A DNA stretch of 64,000 nucleotides from Mya arenaria (Eukaryota > Mollusca > Bivalvia > Myida > Myidae): assembly GCF_026914265.1 (NCBI RefSeq), contig NC_069131.1, positions 10,804,001 through 10,868,000 of the forward strand. The letters are read 5' to 3'. The notes beneath the pieces are model-generated. The model saw only the letters and a list, made by a program, of their open reading frames with translations. It had not been told where the DNA came from and ran no database searches. Shown one piece after another: positions 13,767 to 25,179 of this stretch; position 1 is the stretch's first letter, and each line of letters starts with the position of its first letter. The translations under genes were made by a program, and so were the position numbers.

Positions 13767-13935
13767 ATATACATTCGGCCTTCATCAGCAGTGCGTTCAG
13801 TAAAGATGTTTGAGGCGAACGTTCGCTGTTTGGTTTCCCGCTTAACGTGTATGCGTAGCGTTGCAACAGGGATACAAAACAAAACGTTTTGTAAACGCTC
13901 GCCTTACTGAACGCACTGCAGGTTGTATGTATATA
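13765..13935. repeat. Hairpin element at array junction B/C
   Basis: Same inverted-arm element as 2304-2474, at the same place in the unit. Confidence 0.75.
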
Positions 13936-16900
13936 ATGAACAGGAAATGACGTCAACATTAAATGACGTCAACGTTGATAACGTCAAAATATAGCATACA
14001 TTTTTGCGCAAAATAATGTCTTATAGGATCTATAGAGATACAATTATACACTAGATTTTACACTACGTAACACATTCGTATTCATTCGCGCATTTGACAG
14101 ATGGTGGTAAATTTAACCGAAAAAAATAGAAAAGGGAAAATTAAATAGGCACGTATATAATAAATATAAGCTTAATTCAGAGGACATGTATCATGTCTCG
14201 TTCGGTGAGTAAACATGTATCCGCCTCGAAGTTATACAGTACAGGTCACCAGAAAAGCGTCCTACCATAATATCCCCTAAACGAGATGTAGATACTGCGT
14301 ATGTCAGGTAAGTGGCCTTTCTGTAGTGTGTGAGGGTAAGAACCAGCCACCCGGCTCAGTTGGTAGGAGCGCTGTGCTAGTGTTCCGCCTGTTGTGAATT
14401 CAAGCCCTCATACGTGACACACTTTTACCTTCCAGATTTACTCTAATAAATGCAGTGGTCAATGGCAGGAGTGCCTACAGCCGACTTAAACAGGGTCGAC
14501 TTAAACAGGTTATTTGGAGGAGTGCGGTGTGTAAGAACCAGTCGCCCGATTAGCTCAGTTGGTTAGAGCGCCGTGCTTGTGTTCCCTCGGCCGTGAGATT
14601 GAGCCCGAGGTGAAAGTGAGCAGGTTCAAGAAAAAAAAAGTAAACGACATAACATGGGTTTATCCTTTTTCATTTGCAGACAGATTTCGCTTCATGCTCA
14701 TCGGGGCAAATCACGTGTTAACACCTTGACCGTAATGAAACCTTGAATGGTATTGGCCATCCAATATAATTGAACTCAGAACAGGCATCCCAAACGATGA
14801 CTGGTAACGCAAATGTTTTGGGAAATTAAAGCAAGAATCAGACCACATTTTTGTGTATTAGAATTTGATATCTACATTAATTTAGTCTTATAATTTGACA
14901 GTCGCACACAGTCGCCTCACGGCCTGGGCTCATGCTACACAATTATTCCTATAAAACCACAACATTCTTGACCATGTGTTCATCGAGAATTCTATGACCC
15001 CGATAGTATTGTTAATTACCTTCGGCGATGAAGATATTTTTAATGTCCTACCACCTACCTATAAGTTTCTCATTGACCAATCGCCCTATAACAAACTATC
15101 ACCCGCAATAGATTTCGCATTTGTCTCATATCTTGTACAGGATCCGCACGTGCATTCACCAGACTCAATAAATGGACTTCGGGAGCCATGGTTACGAACA
15201 GTCTCATGTCCAAGTCTAGACTCAGACTCAGAAAAGCATTTTAATAAAGGAACAAAATCATATTAATTCCATTTCTTTAACAAAAGTGTATGTAAATAAT
15301 AGCAAAACATTAATATATCTCAGCAAATTATACGAACATTGATCAAAGAGAAGAAAAAATACAATGAGCTGAGGTTTTGCCTTGATGAGTCTTGTGTCTG
15401 AAATCAGATGAATTTATTGCATAAACCTTCATAAAACTGGCCTCCTAATGCATTTAACGAGCACGTAAAGCCATATGATATTGGAACTGCAGAGGTCAAT
15501 GACGCCTTTTCAAGGCAACAAACACTTTTAAGGGACTGAGTTGAACAGGGCAGTCCACGTTACCGTTCCAAACTCAACTTCACACTCTAAATCAATGAGT
15601 ATTACAAAAACGGCAATACGTCGGTTCAGAAAAACCCTACATCAGTGGAGGCTAAATCATGAAGCTCTATTTACGACGATTTTATATGGCAGCAGATTTT
15701 GAATGTAGAACATTTTTGAAGCCAATACAATAATTGTCAAATACATTATTGATTTTCAAACTAACACCTTCATAGCTCGTCAAATTTGATACAGTGAGAC
15801 ACTATACGTGAATGCTTAAACTAGGCATCTTAGAATAATTAAAACGTCAGAGATAGATTGTCAGGAAATGATACCCGGCAAATGAAATGTAAATTATAAA
15901 ACAAAAATGCTCTGATAACTGTTTATTTTTTTAAGCAACATAATGTTTTGGAGCACTTAATATATGAAGATGGATTAACACATGTATTGCACGATGCCTG
16001 TAACTTAAATGTAAGCCCCAGCTCATTCAAACAAGTACGTCTTCATAAAAAACTTCACACAATTATATTTCAGGTTAACATTGGTTAATGGTAGACATTA
16101 GAATGTTAGAATGGTTGTGTCCGAAAATGTAAAATAAGGCTTTCTATTGGTACAAAGTACTGATTGGCAATCAATTGTCCACAATGACACTGAAATATCA
16201 CCACAGAAAGCTGCCTTCACCCAGTCAGAAGGATCCAGGTCAAGGCCAAGGTCAAAAGATACACATACAATATTTAAAGTCCTGTTTGAAATCATCATAG
16301 CATTTGACAATAAATATGAGCCAACTTTTTTTTACACAAGCAACGAATGACCTGAAACTTAATGTATGAAGCATTATGAAAATCTAATTTACAGAATCCG
16401 ACCCTCAAATTAGCTACTAGCAGTTCTCAGATAGCTCCCATTGACCTTAATGTTCAATTGTGAGGCCAGGTGACCCTATAAGATGTTGGCATCATTTGAA
16501 GGGTATTTGATTGCTGAGTTTAAATATGTAATATACATGTAAATGAACAAAAGTACATCATTTCATAAAGTTATTACAGCTTAAATATATTTATAATATT
16601 TCTTACACAATCATTGAAAGCAATGCATGTGACACTTAAAATGTATCATTTTGCAATAAATGCACTATACTTGATTGATTATTGTTGTCTTAATTCCGGT
16701 CATTGATGCTTTGTAAAATAGTACTCGATTGTTCGTATATCTGCACTGTTACATACAACTTATGTTTTATATGAAATTATGCTCCATATACCGCCGATTT
16801 ATAGGTGACTTATAGACCCAATGGGCCTGGTGTAAATGTAAAACTATTTATTATGAAATGTTGTTACGCTATGTACGCATAACACTATAATAAACAACTT

Positions 16901-19479
16901 ACTGACTGATTTGTTCTTTATAACTGAAATTGGACATACAGGAATCATTTTGAAATCTTTAAAAGCTGAGTAATTGCGGTTGTTACCTTAGTTTTGTATT
17001 TTCTTTATGTGCACACAAAACACTTTCAAATGATACCAAAATCACATGGGGCCACCTTGCATACAAAGTCACATATTTGTGAGTCAGATACCTTAAATAT
17101 CCCATGAGCCAGGGCCCCCTGTTTACAAATACATGTATTTATTATTAAAGCAGGGAACAAATACCTGTAAGTGTAATACTTTGACTATTCTAAAAGTCTC
17201 ACAGTGTTTACTCTTCACACAAATCCGAATTTCTTCATTCAATTGATAATAATTTAAGATCAATTTTATATCAGATAGTTGTAAGAATAGTAAGTCTAAT
17301 TTCTTTTCTTTTTTTTAAATATGGCCAACAAAAAATTTGAGTCTCTTTAAAAAAACACTGTAACATTGCGCTAAGAAATTTAATGTGTGAAGAATATACC
17401 ATTGTTGAACTTGTGATCATGTGACTTCTGGTGACAAATCACATGATCATTGAAAGCATTACCCAAAATACAATGCCAAAATGAAATCAAATGAGTTAAA
17501 TCTGTTAAACTGATCTTGGTATTTTAAATTTCAGAATAGGATATGAAAAGTAGAACTGAAAACTATAACCTCACTGCAATAAGAGGTACAACTTTCAACT
17601 TTTTGATAACTAACACATTACATGAATGTAGAATCACAAATAAGAAATCATCATAATTATTAACAGAAAAACACAATCATCACATCAAAATATGACTGAG
17701 TCTAACAGATATTAAAATTAAAGCTTTATAATACAGAACAACCACACGGTGAATTGTAGAACTATATTCTTTTTAAAACACTACTGCAAATAAAAACTAA
17801 TAGGTTTAAGGGATTCTAATTTTGAAGATCGAGTACAAAATTGTTTTATTGTTTACAGCTAAATGCATGCTATGAATTTCAATCTTTAATAAAAGTGCTT
17901 GTTTAATCTGGGGCTTTATTTAATAACCAACTTAGATTAAACTTAAATTTTAGAATAGAATCAGAGTGTTGTGATTGGATTGTAAAATTAACCAGCCAAT
18001 CAAATGAATGGAATCACTGAGGCTTGTCTAAAGATACGGATGAGAAATAATATTGAAAAAGGCCCCAGGGCCCAATTTCTGGAAACTTCCGAAGCTTAAC
18101 AGGCTTAAGTAGCTTATTTCAATTAGCCAAAATACATACTTAAATTGAATTTTGATATATGAAAAATGGTTTATTGTATTTATCATAAAGTTAAGTCCTA
18201 TTTAAGTATAAAAACTCTGAAAGATGTTTATATTATGCAAATTTTTGAAACACAAAAATAGAAAGCTTATCTTAATCCTGTTATAAGGGACTTAAGAAGT
18301 TTGGAGAAATTGTTGCCAGTAGATTACACAAACTATCAACTTGTCAACTGTGGTAAGTACTTACTAAACATTTCATTTTATACCAACAATATCATTTTAA
18401 TGAAATCATTTGCCAGGATCCAATTCCTTGTAACTAAATAATATTTTGTTATAACATTAGTACAACTAAGATGAAACGAACAACAGAACAGGTATTTAAC
18501 TCATGTTCGACAACTGTTTTCCTTATTGCCATAATGTATATTTACAATGTTCACAAAATTTAAGAATGTTGTTTTAATCATTCTAAATGTGTCATTGAAA
18601 ATCTAAAGGTGCATCAATCAATGCTAAAGTTTTAAACAAAATATGCAGAACATTAACAAATATACAAAACAAATGTTGTTTACAACTATGATGGCAAAAA
18701 GAAACACAGTCAGCATTTAGAGATTTCTTCCTAAAATAACTATCAGTCGAAGGGTGAAAGCGAAAGAGTTCTATGTTAATCTTTCAATCATGTCATTTAG
18801 GACTGTTTCGCGTTCAACCACGCCATTTCCAGGGCTAAGTGCAAAACAGACATAGCTCTTTCTATATTAAGATGGAGTTATGACCCTTTTGCACTGAGTT
18901 CCAAATTTGCAGACTTGTAATCGTCAGAGAATTGTGGGTAATCAACGTCCGTCACCGATACATCTCATCTGAGAAGCTACTACTTCGTTGTCTGGGTCCT
19001 TAAATAAAAGAATAAGATCGGCACATTTGACTTACACTGTTCGACTATCTTTTAAAGATTTAAATTAGGTATAACTCACAAGATAATAAAAATTAATTTC
19101 TGTAAGCTCAATTGTGACAAGAGCTGATCAAAGCTGATACAATCCATTCTCTTGGAAGAAACCAGCACTTATGTCCAACACAGCCTTTTGGGTGAAAGGG
19201 GAGCATCTAATACCACTAAAAAACTTTCAACCTTTATACCAAATAGACCAACACAGAGAAATTATTAAACATTTAAGAAGAATCTGCCCTCACCCGTCTC
19301 CGGAAGCAATCACCGGCCCTGGGGAATCTTCTTTCCCAGGATCACCTAGGATTTTAAGTGCTAGGAGAGAGGCTTGGTCTCTAGCAGCCTCGGGGGTGGG
19401 GCCTGAGCCATGCAAGGTCTGAGGGGGGCTCGAGACTATGATCAGCCGTGATAGGTACTCATTCGTGCTCTGGAAATAT
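13767..19479 (-). repeat. 5.7 kb tandem array, unit B
   Basis: 5713 bp, in direct tandem with its neighbours with no spacer. It contains the intact terminal-exon copy at 19290-19469, a foldback element from about 18068, tRNA-like heads at 14345-14419 and 14541-14613, and paired TGACGTCA sites at 13948-13971. Confidence 0.95.
19290..19469 (-). pseudogene. Staufen terminal exon, duplicate 2 (intact)
   Basis: The same 180-nt exon as 25000-25179, with the acceptor TTTCCAG, the open frame and TGA preserved. It differs by Ser to Ile near the C-terminus (VIASGDG for VSASGDG, two base changes in one codon) and one silent Leu codon change. Listed as pseudogene only because no transcript evidence exists; it could serve as an alternative last exon. 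Confidence 0.85.
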
Positions 19480-19648
19480 ATATACATTCGGCCTTCATCA
19501 GCAGTGCGTTCAGTAAAGATGTTTGAGGCGAACGTTCGCTGTTTGGTTTCCCGCTTAACGTGTATGCGTAGCGTTGCAACAGGGATACAAAACAAAACGT
19601 TTTGTAAACGCTCGCCTTACTGAACGCACTGCAGGTTGTATGTATATA
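19478..19648. repeat. Hairpin element at array junction A/B
   Basis: Same inverted-arm element as 2304-2474. It is absent at the gene-side end of the array (25190), where intron 15 begins instead. Confidence 0.75.
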
Positions 19649-22600
19649 ATGAACAGGAAATGACGTCAACATTAAATGACGTCAACGTTGATAACGTCAA
19701 AATATAGCATACATTTTTGCGCAAAATAATGTCTTATAGGATCTATAGAGATACAATTATACACTAGATTTTACACTACGTAACACATTCGTATTCATTC
19801 GCGCATTTGACAGATGGTGGTAAATTTAACCGAAAAAAATAGAAAAGGGAAAATTAAATAGGCACGTATATAATAAATATAAGCTTAATTCAGAGGACAT
19901 GTATCATGTCTCGTTCGGTGAGTAAACATGTATCCGCCTCGAAGTTATACAGTACAGGTCACCAGAAAAGCGTCCTACCATAATATCCCCTAAACGAGAT
20001 GTAGATACTGCGTATGTCAGGTAAGTGGCCTTTCTGTAGTGTGTGAGGGTAAGAACCAGCCACCCGGCTCAGTTGGTAGGAGCGCTGTGCTAGTGTTCCG
20101 CCTGTTGTGAATTCAAGCCCTCATACGTGACACACTTTTACCTTCCAGATTTACTCTAATAAATGCAGTGGTCAATGGCAGGAGTGCCTACAGCCGACTT
20201 AAACAGGGTCGACTTAAACAGGTTATTTGGAGGAGTGCGGTGTGTAAGAACCAGTCGCCCGATTAGCTCAGTTGGTTAGAGCGCCGTGCTTGTGTTCCCT
20301 CGGCCGTGAGATTGAGCCCGAGGTGAAAGTGAGCAGGTTCAAGAAAAAAAAAGTAAACGACATAACATGGGTTTATCCTTTTTCATTTGCAGACAGATTT
20401 CGCTTCATGCTCATCGGGGCAAATCACGTGTTAACACCTTGACCGTAATGAAACCTTGAATGGTATTGGCCATCCAATATAATTGAACTCAGAACAGGCA
20501 TCCCAAACGATGACTGGTAACGCAAATGTTTTGGGAAATTAAAGCAAGAATCAGACCACATTTTTGTGTATTAGAATTTGATATCTACATTAATTTAGTC
20601 TTATAATTTGACAGTCGCACACAGTCGCCTCACGGCCTGGGCTCATGCTACACAATTATTCCTATAAAACCACAACATTCTTGACCATGTGTTCATCGAG
20701 AATTCTATGACCCCGATAGTATTGTTAATTACCTTCGGCGATGAAGATATTTTTAATGTCCTACCACCTACCTATAAGTTTCTCATTGACCAATCGCCCT
20801 ATAACAAACTATCACCCGCAATAGATTTCGCATTTGTCTCATATCTTGTACAGGATCCGCACGTGCATTCACCAGACTCAATAAATGGACTTCGGGAGCC
20901 ATGGTTACGAACAGTCTCATGTCCAAGTCTAGACTCAGACTCAGAAAAGCATTTTAATAAAGGAACAAAATCATATTAATTCCATTTCTTTAACAAAAGT
21001 GTATGTAAATAATAGCAAAACATTAATATATCTCAGCAAATTATACGAACATTGATCAAAGAGAAGAAAAAATACAATGAGCTGAGGTTTTGCCTTGATG
21101 AGTCTTGTGTCTGAAATCAGATGAATTTATTGCATAAACCTTCATAAAACTGGCCTCCTAATGCATTTAACGAGCACGTAAAGCCATATGATATTGGAAC
21201 TGCAGAGGTCAATGACGCCTTTTCAAGGCAACAAACACTTTTAAGGGACTGAGTTGAACAGGGCAGTCCACGTTACCGTTCCAAACTCAACTTCACACTC
21301 TAAATCAATGAGTATTACAAAAACGGCAATACGTCGGTTCAGAAAAACCCTACATCAGTGGAGGCTAAATCATGAAGCTCTATTTACGACGATTTTATAT
21401 GGCAGCAGATTTTGAATGTAGAACATTTTTGAAGCCAATACAATAATTGTCAAATACATTATTGATTTTCAAACTAACACCTTCATAGCTCGTCAAATTT
21501 GATACAGTGAGACACTATACGTGAATGCTTAAACTAGGCATCTTAGAATAATTAAAACGTCAGAGATAGATTGTCAGGAAATGATACCCGGCAAATGAAA
21601 TGTAAATTATAAAACAAAAATGCTCTGATAACTGTTTATTTTTTTAAGCAACATAATGTTTTGGAGCACTTAATATATGAAGATGGATTAACACATGTAT
21701 TGCACGATGCCTGTAACTTAAATGTAAGCCCCAGCTCATTCAAACAAGTACGTCTTCATAAAAAACTTCACACAATTATATTTCAGGTTAACATTGGTTA
21801 ATGGTAGACATTAGAATGTTAGAATGGTTGTGTCCGAAAATGTAAAATAAGGCTTTCTATTGGTACAAAGTACTGATTGGCAATCAATTGTCCACAATGA
21901 CACTGAAATATCACCACAGAAAGCTGCCTTCACCCAGTCAGAAGGATCCAGGTCAAGGCCAAGGTCAAAAGATACACATACAATATTTAAAGTCCTGTTT
22001 GAAATCATCATAGCATTTGACAATAAATATGAGCCAACTTTTTTTTACACAAGCAACGAATGACCTGAAACTTAATGTATGAAGCATTATGAAAATCTAA
22101 TTTACAGAATCCGACCCTCAAATTAGCTACTAGCAGTTCTCAGATAGCTCCCATTGACCTTAATGTTCAATTGTGAGGCCAGGTGACCCTATAAGATGTT
22201 GGCATCATTTGAAGGGTATTTGATTGCTGAGTTTAAATATGTAATATACATGTAAATGAACAAAAGTACATCATTTCATACAGTTATTACAGCTTGAATA
22301 TATTTATAATATTTCTTACACAATCATTGAAAGCAATGCATGTGACACTTAAAATGTATCATTTTGCAATAAATGCACTATACTTGATTGATTATTGTTG
22401 TCTTAATTCCGGTCATTGATGCTGGGTAAAATAGTACTCGATTGTTCTATATCTGCACTGTTACATACAACTTATGTTTTATATGAACTTATGCTCCATA
22501 TACCGCCGACATATAGGTGACGTATAGACCCAATGGGCCTGGTGTAAATGTAAAACTATTTATTATGAAATGTTGTTACGCTATGTACGCATAACACTAT

Positions 22601-23885
22601 AATAAACAACTTACTAACTGATTTGTTCTTTATAACTGAAATTGGACATACAGGAATCATTTTGAAATCTTTAAAAGCTGAGTAATTGCGGTTGTTACCT
22701 TAGTTTTGTATTTTCTTTATGTGCACACAAAACACTTTCAAATGATACCACATCACATGGGGCCACCTTGCATACAAAGTCACATATTTGTGAGTCAGAT
22801 ACCTTAAATATCCCATGAGCCAGGGCCCCCTGTTTACAAATACATGTATTTATTATTAAAGCAGGGAACAAATACCTGTAAGTGTAATACTTTGACTATT
22901 CTAAAGTCTCACAGTGTTTACTCTTCACACAAATCCGAATTTCTTCATTCAATTGATAATAATTTAAGATCAATTTTATATCAGATAGTTGTAAGAATAG
23001 TAAGTCTAATTTCTTTTCTTTTTTTTTTAAATATGGCCAACAAAAAATTTGAGTCTCTTTAGAAAAAAAAACCCTGTAACATTGCGCTAAGAAATTTAAT
23101 GTGTGAAGAATATACCATTGTTGAACTTGTGATCATGTGACTTATGGTGACAAATCACATGATCATTGAAAGCATTACCCAAAATACAATGCCAAAATGA
23201 AATCAAATGAGTTAAATCTGTTAAACTGATCTTGGTATTTTAAATTTCAGAATAGGATATAAAAAGTAGAACTGAAAACTATAACCTCACTGCAATAAGA
23301 GGTACAACTTTCAACTTTTTGATAACTAACACATTACATGAATGTAGAATCACAAATAAGAAATCATCATAATTATTAACAGAAAAACACAATCATCACA
23401 TCAAAATATGACTGAGTCTAACAGATATTAAAATTAAAGCTTTATAATACAGAACAACCACACGGTGAATTGTAGAACTATATATTTTTTAAAACACTAC
23501 TGCAAATAAAAACTAATTGGTTTAAGGGATTCTAATTTTGAAGATCGAGTACAAAATTGTTTTATTGTTTACAGCTAAATGCATGCTATGAATTTCAATC
23601 TTTAATAAAAGTGCTTGTTTAATCTGGGGCTTTATTTAATAACCAACTTAGATTAAACTTAAATTTTAGAATAGAATCAGAGTGTTGTGATTGGATTGTA
23701 AAATTAACCAGCCAATCAAATGAATGGAATCACTGAGGCTTGTCTAAAGATACGGATGAGAAATAATATTGAAAAAGGCCCCAGGGCCCAATTTCTGGAA
23801 ACTTCCGAAGCTTAACAGGCTTAAGTAGCTTATTTCAATTAGCCAAAATACATACTTAAATTGAATTTTGATATATGAAAAATGG

Positions 23886-23891
23886 TTTATT
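23886..23891 (-). promoter_or_regulatory. First AATAAA downstream of the Staufen stop (possible poly(A) signal)
   Basis: This is the first canonical AATAAA on the minus strand below the stop codon, implying a 3' UTR of about 1.1 kb. It lies inside the foldback element carried by each array unit, so each terminal-exon copy has its own signal at the same offset (for example 996-1001 in the leftmost unit). Confidence 0.35.
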
Positions 23892-24999
23892 GTATTTATC
23901 ATAAAGTTAAGTCCTATTTAAGTATAAAAACTCTGAAAGATGTTAATATTATGCAAATTTTTGAAACACAAAAATAGAAAGCTTATCTTAATCCTGTTAT
24001 AAGGGACTTAAGAAGTTTGGAGAAATTGTTGCCAGTAGATTACACAAACTATCAACTTGTCAACTGTGGTAAGTACTTACTAAACATTTCATTTTATACC
24101 AACAATATCATTTTAATGAAATCATTTGCCAGGATCCAATTCCTTGTAACTAAATAATATTTTGTTATAACATTAGTACAACTAAGATGAAACGAACAAC
24201 AGAACAGGTATTTAACTCATGTTCGACAACTGTTTTCCTTATTGCCATAATGTATATTTACAATGTTCACAAAATTTAAGAATGTTGTTTTAATCATTCT
24301 AAATGTGTCATTGAAAATTTAAAGGTGCATCAATCAATGCTAAACTTTTAAACAAAATATGCAGAACATTAACAAATATACAAAACAAATGTTGTTTACA
24401 ACTATGATGGCAAAAAGAAACACAGTCAGCATTTAGAGATTTCTTCCTAAAATAACTATCAGTCGAAGGGTGAAAGCGAAAGAGTTCTATGTTAATCTTT
24501 CAATCATGTCATTTAGGACTGTTTCGCGTTCAACCACGCCATTTCCAGGGCTAAGTGCAAAACAGACATAGCTCTTTCTATATTAAGATGGAGTTATGAC
24601 CCTTTTGCACTGAGTTCCAAATTTGCAGACTTGTAATCGTCAGAGAATTGTGGGTAATCAACGTCCGTCACCGATACATCTCATCTGAGAAGCTACTACT
24701 TCGTTGTCTGGGTCCTTAAATAAAAGAATAAGATCGGCACATTTGACTTACACTGTTCGACTATCTTTTAAAGATTTAAATTAGGTATAACTCACAAGAT
24801 AATAAATATTAATTTCTGTAAGCTAAATTGTGACAAGAGCTGATACAATCCATTCTCTTGGAAGAAACCAGCACTTATGTCCAACACAGCCTTTTGGGTG
24901 AAAGGAGAGCATCTAATACCACTAAAAAACTTTCAACCTTTATACCAAGTAGACCATCACAGAGAAAGTAATTATTAAACATTTAAGAAGAATCTGCCC

Positions 25000-25179
25000 T
25001 CACCCGTCTCCGGAAGCAGACACCGGCCCTGGGGAATCTTCTTTCCCAGGATCACCCAGGATTTTAAGTGCTAGGAGAGAGGCTTGGTCTCTAGCAGCCT
25101 CGGGGGTGGGGCCTGAGCCATGCAAGGTCTGAGGGGGGCTCGAGACTATGATCAGCCGTGATAGGTACTCATTCGTGCT
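25000..25179 (-). CDS. stau: Staufen exon 16 (terminal coding exon, dsRBD5 second half and stop)
   Basis: The acceptor ATTTCCAG precedes 25179. The exon reads [20 protein letters not shown], then [16 protein letters not shown], and ends SASGDG then TGA. It continues exon 15 in phase and completes dsRBD5. It lies at the gene-side end of the 5.7 kb tandem array, whose other units each carry a further copy of this exon. Confidence 0.93.
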   Translation of the reverse strand, partial: STNEYLSRLIIVSSPPQTLHGSGPTPEAARDQASLLALKILGDPGKEDSPGPVSASGDG

